DNA of 41,266 bases from NCBI GenBank assembly GCA_024641085.1, contig JAHEDT010000027.1, forward strand, positions 1-41,266, written 5' to 3'. The notes under the pieces were generated by a model, which ran no database searches, was not told where the DNA came from, and worked only from the letters and a program-made list of their open reading frames with translations. The stretch is from Geobacteraceae bacterium. Lineage in GTDB: Bacteria; Desulfobacterota; Desulfuromonadia; Desulfuromonadales; BM103. Positions 25,201 to 32,687 of the stretch are shown here, in pieces. Each line of letters opens with the position of its first letter. Within the stretch, counting starts at the first letter, position 1. The translations under genes were made by a program, and so were the position numbers.

Positions 25201-25232
25201 AAAATGCGGGCGCACTGTTCGCTGCGCCCGCA
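25201..25232 (-). terminator. Rho-independent terminator after the small 25266-25460 gene
   Basis: In the minus direction TGCGGGCGCA pairs fully with TGCGCCCGCA around an 8-base loop, then TTTTCATT follows. It separates the small gene from the histidine kinase gene. Confidence 0.75.
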
Positions 25233-25265
25233 CTCTGGTCTGTGGGTTGCTGGAAGGTTGGGAAA

Positions 25266-25460
25266 TCAATTGGTCATACGGCGTTCCGGCCCGCTGTAGC
25301 TGCCCTGCCTGTCCGGATAGCGAATTGGATCCTTGCCGACCATTGCCCACCCCGATGAACGGCGAAAGCGCTTTACCAGCTCGTGCCTGAGCAGCAGGTC
25401 GAGTCCCTTTGGGACCACGCGGCAAACGGTGCCGTCCAACATTTCAACCTGGATTGTCAT
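25266..25460 (-). CDS. Small basic protein with C-terminal GPERR motif
   Basis: I do not recognise a family for this 64-residue product. It starts MTIQVEMLDGTVCRVV, has an amphipathic basic stretch (LRHELVKRFRRS) and ends YSGPERRMTN. The GPERR ending resembles short proteins common in Geobacter relatives, as I recall them. Support for coding is the downstream terminator at the right distance and its position in a 500-base stretch that otherwise has no gene; the ribosome site is poor (GGGA 12 bases before the ATG). It could be a cytoplasmic regulator or binding protein; no function is claimed. Confidence 0.6.
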   Translation of the reverse strand: MTIQVEMLDGTVCRVVPKGLDLLLRHELVKRFRRSSGWAMVGKDPIRYPDRQGSYSGPERRMTN

Positions 25461-25603
25461 GACGTGCGATCGTCCCTTGTGCGGCCGTTGTCGCGGTTAA
25501 TCTGCTCGCCCCGAAGACTTCCTTCGTTGCATAACTATCACAAATTTTCAGGGCCCCGTCAATTCCTCGCGGTTTATGAATCGTCCGACAGCCCTCCTGA
25601 GCG

Positions 25604-26479
25604 TTAGATAATTTTGTTGAGGGGGTACTCGACGATCCCTTCCGCCCCCAGGCTCATCAACTCCGGGACGATCTTGCGCACTTCAATTTCCGGCATGATG
25701 GTTTCGATCGAAACCCAGTCGGACTGGTACAGGTGGGCAATTGTCGGGCGGTTGAGGCTTGGCAGCAGTTTGACGATTGCTTCGATCCTGTCTCCGGGCG
25801 CGTTCATCTTCAGGCCGACCATGCCCTCGGCCCGCAGGGCCGATTTCAACATGGTGTAGATGCGCTCAATCTTGGTCCGCTTCCATGGGTCTGCCCAGGC
25901 CTCCTTGTTGGCAATCAGCACAGGCACCGATTCCATCAGCTCACAGACGATGCGCAGGTTGTTGGCCTTGATGGTGGAGCCGGTCTCGGTGACCTCGACG
26001 ATAGCATCGCAAAGCCCCTTGAGAATTTTGGCCTCGGTCGCTCCCCAGGAGAACTCGACCTCAACGGGGATGTTGCGTTCGTCAAAGAAGCGCTTGGTGA
26101 AACCGACCAGTTCGGTCGAAATAGTGGCTCCGGCGAGGTCCTCAGGGGTTTCGACCTTCGAGTCGGGGCCGACTACGAGGACCCAGCGGGCCGGTCGCCG
26201 CGACACCTTGGAGTAGACCATTTCACCGACTTCGACCACATCGGAATTGTTTTCCCTGACCCAGTCGCGGCCGGCAATCCCGACGTCAAGCTTGCCGCGC
26301 TCGAGAACCTTGGCCATTTCCTGGGGGCGGACCAGGCTGAACTTCAACTCATCGTCGTCGCTGGTGGGAAAATAGCTGCGTGAAGATGTCTTGATCTTCC
26401 AGCCGGCTTTTGCAAAGAGTTCAACCGTCGCGTCTTCAAGGCTGCCTTTCGGCAGGCCGAATTTGAGATCTTGTTCCAT
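25604..26479 (-). CDS. hisG: ATP phosphoribosyltransferase, long form
   Basis: HisG starts histidine synthesis by joining ATP and PRPP. The 291-residue length and the extra C-terminal domain (from about residue 215, with [29 protein letters not shown]) show the long form, which carries its own histidine-binding regulatory domain and needs no HisZ. Visible motifs are [20 protein letters not shown] at the start, the GRDWVREN region near 75, and [21 protein letters not shown] near 160, the PRPP-binding loop. The ATG at 26479 has TGAGG six bases upstream, so it is chosen over the GTG at 26494. It follows hisI by 100 bases on the same strand; the rest of the his operon is elsewhere. Confidence 0.96.
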   Translation of the reverse strand: MEQDLKFGLPKGSLEDATVELFAKAGWKIKTSSRSYFPTSDDDELKFSLVRPQEMAKVLERGKLDVGIAGRDWVRENNSDVVEVGEMVYSKVSRRPARWVLVVGPDSKVETPEDLAGATISTELVGFTKRFFDERNIPVEVEFSWGATEAKILKGLCDAIVEVTETGSTIKANNLRIVCELMESVPVLIANKEAWADPWKRTKIERIYTMLKSALRAEGMVGLKMNAPGDRIEAIVKLLPSLNRPTIAHLYQSDWVSIETIMPEIEVRKIVPELMSLGAEGIVEYPLNKII

Positions 26480-26579
26480 GATAAACCTCAGCACAGCTGC
26501 AGGCCGTGGGGCCCAGGCTGCAAGTTGGGATTAGGGTGAATTTTCTCGGAATTCAAGCTTGAGGGCTTACCCCTCAGCG

Positions 26580-26960
26580 CTATTTTTTCTTGTAAACCTC
26601 ATCGGGGTCGAACAGCGGGTTGGAATGCTCCACCCAACGATCGCCTTCCCAGTGCACGTAGAAACAGCTTCGGTTGCCGGTATGGCAGGCTGCGGGGCCA
26701 TTCTGCTTGACCTTGATTACCACAGTGTCGGCATCACAGTCGGTCAGGACTTCGACGACATCCTGGGTATTACCGGACTCCTCGCCCTTCATCCAGTACT
26801 TGTTGCGGGTGCGGCTGTAAAACCAGGTCTTGCCGTCACGCAAGGTGTTGGCAAGGGTTTTCTCGTCCATGAACGCGACCATAAGAATTTCGCCGCTTTC
26901 ATGATCCTGAATCACAGCGGGAATCAGGCCGCCCATCTTTTCGAAATTGATCTGCGTCAC
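26580..26960 (-). CDS. hisI: Phosphoribosyl-AMP cyclohydrolase
   Basis: This zinc enzyme opens the purine ring of PR-AMP, the third step of histidine synthesis. The single-domain form (126 residues, no fused HisE) has IPAVIQDHESGEILMVAFMDEKTL, FYSRTRNKYWMKGEESGNTQ, the metal site TDCDADTV with its three aspartates, and ACHTGNRSCFY with two cysteines. The GTG at 26960 is preferred because GGAGGT is eight bases ahead; an ATG at 26996 would add 12 residues including the translation of that ribosome site. It is paired with hisG downstream. Confidence 0.94.
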   Translation of the reverse strand: MTQINFEKMGGLIPAVIQDHESGEILMVAFMDEKTLANTLRDGKTWFYSRTRNKYWMKGEESGNTQDVVEVLTDCDADTVVIKVKQNGPAACHTGNRSCFYVHWEGDRWVEHSNPLFDPDEVYKKK

Positions 26961-27094
26961 AACTGCGTACCTCCCGGGTAAATTTGCGAAAGCCATTTAT
27001 TACCTGCTCGACAAGGCACTGTCAACTGTTTGCAAAAATTGTCCATCTGCAGGGTGCGGAGTTTGATCCGGGAGGGTTGCTCCGGCAGGGTGTG

Positions 27095-27520
27095 CTAACG
27101 AATGATATACTCGCGAATCGAGCATTCCGTGGAGGTGCTGCAGTCGAGTACGATGGTTTCCGTGGTTGCGGCTTTATGCTGAAAACTCGATTTGAACTGG
27201 ACGATTATGTACTCGCCATCGGGGGACAGGATGTAATGGTCGCGGTATTCAATGAGGAAAAACTCGCGAAATTCGAGTGCTCCGTAGGCGGCCCTGATCG
27301 CCTGCTGTCGATTATGCCATTGGGTCCGCGTTTCTATCGCCCTGAATATGGGTGACATCACCTGCCATGCCTCAGCAAAGCGGGCCTGGTCGAGCAACTC
27401 AAGGTAGCTGATCGCTTCCTCGCGCAACTGGTCTTTCGAAAAAGACTCCGCTCCAACCGGTATGGTCAGCACCATAAAAAACAATGTGCTGAACAGCACT
27501 CGCCGGAAGTGTCTACCCAT
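27095..27520 (-). CDS. Secreted DUF4019-like protein
   Basis: This 141-residue protein has a signal peptide (RRVLFSTLFFMVLTIPVGA, cleaved near residue 24) and should be periplasmic. The mature part matches the DUF4019 pattern: an early helix around YLELLDQARFAEAWQVMSP, then TQWHNRQQAIRAAYGALEFREF and a strand with YIIVQFKSSFQ. The family has no known function. Two cysteines near the end (DCSTSTEC) may pair. A purine tract (AGGGGG) precedes the ATG. It lies between the selenoprotein gene and hisI on the same strand, 99 bases after the former. Confidence 0.72.
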   Translation of the reverse strand: MGRHFRRVLFSTLFFMVLTIPVGAESFSKDQLREEAISYLELLDQARFAEAWQVMSPIFRAIETRTQWHNRQQAIRAAYGALEFREFFLIEYRDHYILSPDGEYIIVQFKSSFQHKAATTETIVLDCSTSTECSIREYIIR

Positions 27521-27619
27521 TTAGCCCCCTACTTAACAGTATAGATACCTTGCACCATATCAGCTGTTTCTCAAAATTTTCTCATACACTGGCACCTCCA
27601 GCGTTGTGCACAGACGTTG

Positions 27620-28270
27620 TTATTTGCAGAGGCTGTCCAGTTTGTTTAAAGTCTCCTCAGGGTCTGGGCGCGTGGTGTGGTCAACGTTGACGGCCGCATC
27701 GTAGACCAGGCCGTTCTGAGCTATGATGTAGCAGGCAGGCATCGGCAGCGTCCAGGAGTCATTGCCGTTGTATCGCTCGAGGTCGATTCCGAAGGAGCGG
27801 TAGATCTCACGCAATTCATCCGGCAAGGTGATCACCAGGCCGAATTTATCGGCGAGAGCATTGTCCTGGTCCACCAGGATCGGCATGGTCAGGTTATGCT
27901 TCTTGGCCTGTTGCCGGGCAAACTCCGGTCGTATCGGGGAGACCGCCAGCAGGGTGGCGCCGCGGTCAAGAATGGGCTGGTGAATCGCTTGCAGAGCTTC
28001 CAGCTCCGCGTTGCAGTAAGGTCACCAGGAGCCACGGTAGAAAGAGAGAATCAGCGGACCATGAGCCAGTATCTCCCTCGAGTTGTATTGCGTGCCCTGC
28101 CAATCGGGCAAGTTGAAATCGGGGGCTTTTCGGCCCGCTCCGAGCGCCATTCCGGTGACGCCGGAAGCCTTGAGCTGTTCGGTCGTACGGCTCATGGTGG
28201 CCGCGGTCTCTGCAGGCAGTTTCGTCCGGGAAGCCGATTTGATCTGCTGCAGGGTTTCCTTCAGAGTCAT
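27620..28270 (-). CDS. Selenocysteine-containing peroxiredoxin-like (AhpC/TSA) protein
   Basis: The gene reads through an in-frame UGA (28024-28022) as selenocysteine, giving a 216-residue thioredoxin-fold peroxiredoxin-like protein with U83. Around it lies LILSFYRGSW-U-PYCNAEL, which matches FYRGxWCPYCNxEL of this family, so the Sec replaces the catalytic cysteine in a UxxC motif (C86 remains). Upstream is MALGAGRKAPDFNLPDWQG; downstream are LLAVSPIRPEFARQQAKKHN, MPILVDQDNALADKFGL and a C-terminal CYIIAQNGLVYDAAVNVDHTTRPDPEE. The frame is the same and open on both sides of the UGA, and a bSECIS stem-loop follows. AAGGA lies six bases before the ATG at 28270. It should reduce peroxides with a thiol partner. 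selA, selB, selC and selD are not in the window. Confidence 0.9.
27991..28024 (-). promoter_or_regulatory. Bacterial SECIS element with the Sec UGA codon
   Basis: After the UGA (28024-28022) come 12 bases, then GCGGAGCU (28009-28002), the loop GGA (28001-27999) and AGCUCUGC (27998-27991), forming an 8-bp stem with one G-U pair. The loop begins 20 bases after the UGA and its first base is G, both within the known limits for bacterial SECIS elements. It lies inside the coding frame (NAELEALQ). SelB is expected to bind the loop. Confidence 0.8.
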
Positions 28271-28348
28271 ATGCAATCCTTTCACACGTTAATCGATGAG
28301 AGGGTAAATTCGCAAAACGTCAGAGAATATCCCGCCCTTGATATCGCT

Positions 28349-28378
28349 CTCTGCGTCTCCGCGTCTTTGCGTTAGTCA
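28349..28378 (-). repeat. Dispersed 30-bp repeat, copy 2
   Basis: This is the reverse-oriented partner of 17270-17299, differing at a single position. It lies 79 bases upstream of the selenoprotein start, between that gene and the next one. The rest of the 28271-28558 gap has no other signal that I can see. Confidence 0.7.
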
Positions 28379-28558
28379 TTGGCTTGAGTGCTGTTGTGAC
28401 TATGTTTAAGTTCTTGGCCGGTTTTTTAATCCTAACAGAACAATGCCGTCTTGCCACTCCAGGTTCTCAGTGCGCATGGGACTGATCCGCCCTGTCGAGA
28501 TATCGGAACATGCTGAATGAAATGCCGGTCGGCTGCTTGCTGCTTGAGAACGGCAGGG

Positions 28559-29122
28559 TCACTCCATCATGATGTAGATGAAAATGAGTGGGAAGAGGGT
28601 CAGGTTGACGCCGACCAGGGCGTTCATGGCGATGCGTATGATCATGGGCGTTTTGTCCAGGGCAGTCTCCTCGCCGGTTTGCAATTCAACAACCCCGACC
28701 GGTACCGGAAAGCCACAGTAAAGGAGCGATCGGCTCCCCTGGTAGAGATAAGTGGTCAACTTGTAACCAACGACGAACCCGCACAAGGTACAGCCTGCCA
28801 CAAGAAACAGCAGCGGGCCCTTGAAGGTGTGCTCGCCCTGCATCAGTCGATAGAGTCCGGTGAGGTTGAAATAGCTTATGATGAGGGTGTTGAACAATGC
28901 CAGCCAGCGGGCTGCTGCCCAGATTTTATAAGGCGGCGGCCTAAGAGAGCTGCGTCGCCGTTGTTGCTTCTGGTCAATCTCGTCCCTGGAGAAACCACGC
29001 TCCTGCAGGACCCAGTAGGCCGACTCGACGTCGATCCCTTCATCTTCCGCAATGAGATCGAACAGGTAGCTGGAAGGCAGGTCGCGGAGGCGCTCGAGGT
29101 ATTTCGGGTCAGCGATGTTCAT
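28559..29122 (-). CDS. Unidentified membrane protein with soluble N-terminus
   Basis: I do not recognise a family for this 187-residue protein. The first 65 residues are charged and helical (DPKYLERLRDLPSSYLFDLIAEDEGIDVESAYWVLQERGFSRDEI, with the look of a small helical domain) and are followed by a basic stretch (QKQQRRRSSLRPPPYK). Three or four membrane segments follow (about 70-92, 100-122 and 160-186). It could be an inner-membrane protein with a cytoplasmic head. The start is 29122, 29 bases after the HIT gene on the same strand; only a weak ribosome site (GTGAG) is seen. Co-transcription with the HIT and YkgJ genes is likely. Confidence 0.7.
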   Translation of the reverse strand: MNIADPKYLERLRDLPSSYLFDLIAEDEGIDVESAYWVLQERGFSRDEIDQKQQRRRSSLRPPPYKIWAAARWLALFNTLIISYFNLTGLYRLMQGEHTFKGPLLFLVAGCTLCGFVVGYKLTTYLYQGSRSLLYCGFPVPVGVVELQTGEETALDKTPMIIRIAMNALVGVNLTLFPLIFIYIMME

Positions 29123-29151
29123 GGCTGCTCACATGTCGCAAGGTTGACAAC

Positions 29152-29598
29152 TCAGCAGACCCTGGGAGGCACGGCACAGCTGCCATCAGGTGTAAAATCA
29201 ACCAAATGGTCAATAAGGCCGGCACAGGTTTCCTGGCGGGCTCTAGATGAGTAGGGGTGTGCGGGAAAAAGCCCCCAGACAGGATTCGGCCATGCCTGAT
29301 CGGACTGATAACGCACGATGTGATGCAGATGCAGTTGCGGAACCAGGTTGCCGAGGGCGGCAATATTCAGTTTATCGGCCTGAAATATCTTGCTGAGCAC
29401 TTCTGCCAACAGCGATGATTCTTTAAGCAGTTGCTGCTGGTCGCCATAGGTAAGTTCAAAAATTTCCCTGATCGCTGCGCGTCGCGGGACCAGGATGAAC
29501 CAGGGGTAGCTGGTATCGTTCATGAGGAGCAGGCGGCTGAGGGGAAAATCGCCGACCGGCCAGGTATCTTGCGCCAGGCGCGGGTGCAGTTCGAACAT
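29152..29598 (-). CDS. HIT-domain protein
   Basis: This 148-residue protein belongs to the histidine-triad superfamily of nucleotide hydrolases and transferases. It begins FELHPRLAQDTWPVGDFPLSRLLLMND, then WFILVPRR, ESSLLAEVLSKIF and KLNIAALGNLVPQLHLHHIVRY. The triad is Q-L-H-L-H-H: the first histidine of the usual H-x-H-x-H is glutamine, while the central histidine, which would be the nucleophile, is kept. This pattern is typical of a branch of proteobacterial HIT proteins. The ATG at 29598 has AGGAG four bases ahead. The physiological substrate is unknown; nucleoside phosphoramidates or dinucleotides are the family's usual ones. Confidence 0.87.
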   Translation of the reverse strand: MFELHPRLAQDTWPVGDFPLSRLLLMNDTSYPWFILVPRRAAIREIFELTYGDQQQLLKESSLLAEVLSKIFQADKLNIAALGNLVPQLHLHHIVRYQSDQAWPNPVWGLFPAHPYSSRARQETCAGLIDHLVDFTPDGSCAVPPRVC

Positions 29599-29644
29599 CG
29601 GCTCCTCGCTGGTCAACTGTAGGTTGTTGTGTGGTCTCTGTTCA

Positions 29645-30514
29645 TCAATAGCCTCCTGGACTCTGGCCGCTACCGGAGATTGTCAGCAGCAGGCTGCTGT
29701 CGATCGCTCTGGCGGCCAGGACCTCGCAAAGCTCTTTTGAGTCCATGTTGTCGCGTTCGCTTAACTGGCAGTTCAGCTCCAGCCAAACCATCAACGGAAA
29801 GTTGCCTGACAACGACCAGCCCTTTTTCTGCTGCATCTTCACCAGCAGAGTCTCCTCAAGCTCCCGACCGAGATCCTGGGTCGCTGCAACATAATGCGAT
29901 GGCCAGGCGACGACTTGCCGGTCGAGGCTGCTTTCGTAGGCCTGCTTGTCCCATGGGTCCAGTTCCGAAAAATCGACTGTACACCAGGCTGACGGTCGTG
30001 TCGACAGCAAGGCACGGCAGGAAAGCGGTCGCATGGGATAAATCGAGCATGCCCCTCTCTCGTTGAGGAAGGGGCAAGGGCCGAGTGTCTGGCGATGATA
30101 TCTGAGATAACTCTTGAGATCGGTCAGTTCCGGGAGGGCTTTGTTCAAGCGGTTGATATAGCCGGTTAAGTAGGTCGCCTGCTGTGCGGACAATATCCCG
30201 GCCACCGCTACGGCCTCCGGCCAGGTCCCGTGTACTGCCAGGTTGCAGCAGCCAGCACAACCTTCGCGGCAATAGATCGTTTTGCCTGATTCAAGGTAGC
30301 TCGCCAGCCACGCGCTGGCAAATATGTCGAACTGAGCGTGTTGCTTCAAGATCGATTCCCATCTATGAGAGAGCTTGCCATATTTCTGGTGGAAACATTT
30401 GGTAATATAAGTGTTTTTAGCCTTGCTTGCCAAAGAGAAATGTAAGGCCTCTGTTGGCTCCCGTGGGCCTGATTTTATAAAACATTGTTCTTCTCCAACG
30501 TTTAAAGCTTGCAT
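29645..30514 (-). CDS. YkgJ-type cysteine-cluster protein
   Basis: The protein contains the YkgJ zinc- or iron-binding cysteine cluster: CREGCAGCC near residue 84, GPCPFLNERGACSIYPMRPLSCR near 148, which gives about eight cysteines in the expected order. It is longer than most YkgJ proteins (289 residues) because of an N-terminal region of about 75 residues that resembles nothing I know, and a C-terminal region from about 200. The chosen ATG at 30514 has AGGG five bases upstream; its first 50 codons are lower in G+C than the rest, so a start further inside is possible. It overlaps nothing and leads the HIT gene by 46 bases. The family's role is unproven; some members have been linked to metal handling or redox. 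Confidence 0.78.
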   Translation of the reverse strand: MQALNVGEEQCFIKSGPREPTEALHFSLASKAKNTYITKCFHQKYGKLSHRWESILKQHAQFDIFASAWLASYLESGKTIYCREGCAGCCNLAVHGTWPEAVAVAGILSAQQATYLTGYINRLNKALPELTDLKSYLRYHRQTLGPCPFLNERGACSIYPMRPLSCRALLSTRPSAWCTVDFSELDPWDKQAYESSLDRQVVAWPSHYVAATQDLGRELEETLLVKMQQKKGWSLSGNFPLMVWLELNCQLSERDNMDSKELCEVLAARAIDSSLLLTISGSGQSPGGY

Positions 30515-30610
30515 TTGACCCTGCAATTGGTTTAATAAGAAAATCTCTTAGAAGTTTGTGTCCGGTCCAAAGGCTAGCAAAGCATGATAGACGCATCGTT
30601 CAGATGTCGC

Positions 30611-30650
30611 ACCGCACAGGCAAGAGGGCTCGTGCGGTAGTTTTGTTTTC
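30611..30650 (+). promoter_or_regulatory. Leader hairpin upstream of the cold-shock gene
   Basis: ACCGCAC (30611-30617) pairs with GTGCGGT (30632-30638) and is followed by TTTTGTTTT, a terminator-like layout 70-100 bases before the csp start. Cold-shock genes often have long structured leaders, so this may be an attenuator or thermosensor. No clear promoter is visible in 30515-30600. Confidence 0.4.
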
Positions 30651-30716
30651 AAGCCTGTCTTTCGGACACAACCACACAGAGCTCAAGGTATTGAGCAGAA
30701 AGAAGGAGAAGTAGAA

Positions 30717-30917
30717 ATGGCAGAAGGAACAGTGAAATGGTTTAATGATGCGAAGGGGTTCGGGTTTATTTCTCAGGATGACGGCCCGGATGTTTTTGTG
30801 CACTTCTCTTCGATCCAGGGGGATGGGTTCAAATCTCTGGCTGAAGGCGAGCGCGTCACCTTTGATGTGGAAAATGGCCCCAAGGGTCTCCAGGCGTCCA
30901 ATGTAACAAAAGCCTGA
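30717..30917 (+). CDS. Cold-shock domain protein
   Basis: The 66-residue product is a single cold-shock domain, an OB-fold that binds single-stranded RNA and DNA and melts structure in mRNA. RNP1 (KGFGFI, residues 13-18) and RNP2 (VFVHF, about 26-30) are both intact, as are the start [14 protein letters not shown] and the end [19 protein letters not shown] lies eight bases before the ATG. A strong terminator follows at 30940-30974, so it is a single-gene unit, probably with a regulated leader of well over 100 bases. Confidence 0.97.
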   Translation: MAEGTVKWFNDAKGFGFISQDDGPDVFVHFSSIQGDGFKSLAEGERVTFDVENGPKGLQASNVTKA

Positions 30918-30939
30918 GGTTGCTAACCAATTAATCGAG

Positions 30940-30974
30940 ACGGGCCCCGCAGGTTGCTGCGGGGCCCGTTTTTT
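30940..30974 (+). terminator. Strong rho-independent terminator of the cold-shock gene
   Basis: ACGGGCCCCGCA pairs fully with TGCGGGGCCCGT around the loop GGTTGC and runs into TTTTTT. It begins 23 bases after the csp stop codon. Confidence 0.95.
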
Positions 30975-31205
30975 GTGAGGGGTCACAGCCATGCCGCTTT
31001 GCGGGCTTGACCCTGTATGGGGCAGGGTGACGTCTAGAATGAGAAAGTCTCCTGCAATGACTAAAGAAAAATGATGGTCTATATGAGGTGATGCAGGGTA
31101 GTATGACTCCAGGTCCTCATATATTTGTAAAGGATCTGATCTGTCGGAAACGGCGCCAGGGATCACGCGACGACCATTTTACTTGTGAAGACGGCTTGAT
31201 TGATC

Positions 31206-32087
31206 ATGAACATACCACTCCCTGGGTCTCCTCCCAAGGCGCCTCGTCAAGTCGTCGGCTGGCTTGCAGTTTTCGGTTCGGCCTTTTTCTTCTATCTGGC
31301 CACACTTATCATTCGCTGGGCCGCGCCCCATGTGGTCATTGAATCTTCCTATTTTGTTTTTGCCCGGTTTCTGCTTGGCTTCATGGTCGTCTGCCTGACC
31401 ATGATCCTGCAGAAGCAGAGACTGCACCCCAAGCGATACCATTATCTTATTGGCCGCACTGTGGCGAATACCATTGCCGTCTTCTGTTTTTACAAGGCTG
31501 TGGCAATGGGGTCGCTGGCCGAGGCCAATATCCTCAACATGACGTATCCTCTTTTTGTTGCCGTGTTTTCCTGGTTTTTTCTCCGGGGGCAACGTGATCT
31601 GATGTCGCTGATGATCGTGGTGGTGGCGTTCGCCGGGGTTTGGCTGGTCATCTCACCAGGTGACATTGAACCCGGTTGGGAGAACCTGTGGGGCCTCAGC
31701 TCAGGTATTTCAGCTGCGGCAGCGATTATTTATCTCAACATCAGTCGGCGTTATCACGATTCGCAGACCATCCTGTTCTTTATGTTCGGGCTGGGGACGC
31801 TTTTCATGCTGATATTTTTCCATGAGGCGATCTTTCTGCCGAATCCCTTGGAACTGTTTTTCCTCCTGAGTTGTTCGGTTGCCGGTGTACTCGGTCAATA
31901 CCTGCTCACCTACGGTTTTTTGTATGTCACTGCAGTGGAGGGTTCGATAATTTCTTCCAGCAGGATCTTGTTGGCCGCGCTGCTCGGCCCATTACTGGTC
32001 GCAGACCCGGCGTTGACCGCCTGGGGTTGGTGCGGTGCGTTGTTGATCTTTTTTGCCAACGCCACGCTCGCTCTGAGAAAAACTTGA
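31206..32087 (+). CDS. DMT-superfamily transporter (EamA domains)
   Basis: This 293-residue inner-membrane protein has ten membrane segments in two EamA repeats (about 16-150 and 165-290), the layout of drug/metabolite exporters. The first repeat contains ARFLLGFMVVCL and YKAVAMGSLAEANILNMTYPLFVAVFSWFFLR, the family's conserved helix 3-4 region; the second has the matching SCSVAGVLGQYLLTYGFLYVTAVEGSIISSSR. The substrate is unknown. Start 31206 (MNIPLPG) is chosen over a TTG six bases upstream; neither has a good ribosome site. It stands alone, with no gene in the 230 bases before it. Confidence 0.88.
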   Translation: MNIPLPGSPPKAPRQVVGWLAVFGSAFFFYLATLIIRWAAPHVVIESSYFVFARFLLGFMVVCLTMILQKQRLHPKRYHYLIGRTVANTIAVFCFYKAVAMGSLAEANILNMTYPLFVAVFSWFFLRGQRDLMSLMIVVVAFAGVWLVISPGDIEPGWENLWGLSSGISAAAAIIYLNISRRYHDSQTILFFMFGLGTLFMLIFFHEAIFLPNPLELFFLLSCSVAGVLGQYLLTYGFLYVTAVEGSIISSSRILLAALLGPLLVADPALTAWGWCGALLIFFANATLALRKT

Positions 32088-32139
32088 GACCTTTTCGCGG
32101 GAGGGCGTTTAAAATTTCCTATATTTTTGATGTTTTCTC

Positions 32140-32168
32140 TTGACTATATAAAAATCGTAATATATAAA
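32140..32168 (+). promoter_or_regulatory. Sigma-70 promoter immediately upstream of a terminator
   Basis: TTGACT (32140-32145), a 17-base spacer and TATAAA (32163-32168) each differ by one base from the consensus hexamers. The predicted start is about 32175, only 24 bases before the hairpin at 32199, and no gene follows on the plus strand. Confidence 0.7.
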
Positions 32169-32174
32169 ATAACC

Positions 32175-32232
32175 ACTCTTCAAACCCTCCCCACAAAAAC
32201 ATGGCGCTCCTAATGGGCGCCATGTTTTTTTT
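32175..32232 (+). ncRNA. Candidate small RNA of about 58 nt
   Basis: The promoter at 32140-32168 and the terminator at 32199-32232 would bound an RNA of about 58 nt. Its 5' part is an unpaired pyrimidine-rich leader with CCCUCCCCAC, which is complementary to Shine-Dalgarno sequences (GGGGAGG); its 3' part is a 9-bp stem with a U8 tail. This is the layout of Hfq-dependent trans-acting sRNAs. No known family is recognised. It lies 88 bases after the DMT transporter stop, so it could also be processed from that transcript. Confidence 0.55.
32199..32232 (+). terminator. Rho-independent terminator
   Basis: ACATGGCGC pairs with GCGCCATGT around a nine-base loop, with A5 before and T8 after, so it can act in both directions. 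It would end both the DMT transporter transcript and the candidate small RNA. Confidence 0.88.
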
Positions 32233-32304
32233 GCACCACCCACCGCATAGACCGGACTCTATACATTGGCCCCGACCTTTCCGGGTCGACTCTGTTCAGT
32301 TACT

Positions 32305-32430
32305 CTAGAATTGGTAGAGTTGAGCAGAGTTGTCCACCAAAATTCGCTTGCGAAGCGCTTGGTCAGAGGCGTAGCGCATGAGAGTGTCCGCGAGATGGCC
32401 GCCATCGGGCATGGTCTTCTTCATCTGAGC
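32305..32430 (-). pseudogene. Relic C-terminus of an amidohydrolase (PDC-hydrolase-like)
   Basis: The last 42 residues of a minus-strand frame, AQMKKTMPDGGHL, then RYASDQALRKRILVDNSAQLYQF, match the C-terminal end of the amidohydrolase family that includes 2-pyrone-4,6-dicarboxylate hydrolase (typical ending MPDDG..L...ILVDNPARLYGF). Nothing upstream in any frame continues the domain, and no metal-binding histidines are found, so it is a fragment. The surrounding 450 bases (32233-32687) hold no intact gene. It was probably left by a deletion or a past insertion. Confidence 0.6.
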
Positions 32431-32687
32431 CTTCCGGGAAGGGGCGAACGGGAGCGCCGGGATTGGGGTGGTAAGGGGCGCAATAGGGGGCCTCCGGGGT
32501 GCCTTGTTCACCTAGCTGGCCATGATCTACTCCAAAAAGTTCGGGTCGAAAAGCCCGGTTCTCCTGGTTAATTTGCACGATCATAAGAAAGTTACCAACC
32601 GTTGAGTCCGCCGTCTCGGTTACCGCCCACCCCGAAGTCAGCCTTATGACTGTGGGGCCACGGGTAGATCGCCCCGGTTGAAGCCGT

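Noticed and set aside
27620-28285. Reading the two peroxiredoxin fragments as a pseudogene
   Set aside because: Both halves are in one frame without other damage, the stop falls precisely on the catalytic Cys position, and a SECIS-type hairpin follows; recoding explains this better than decay.
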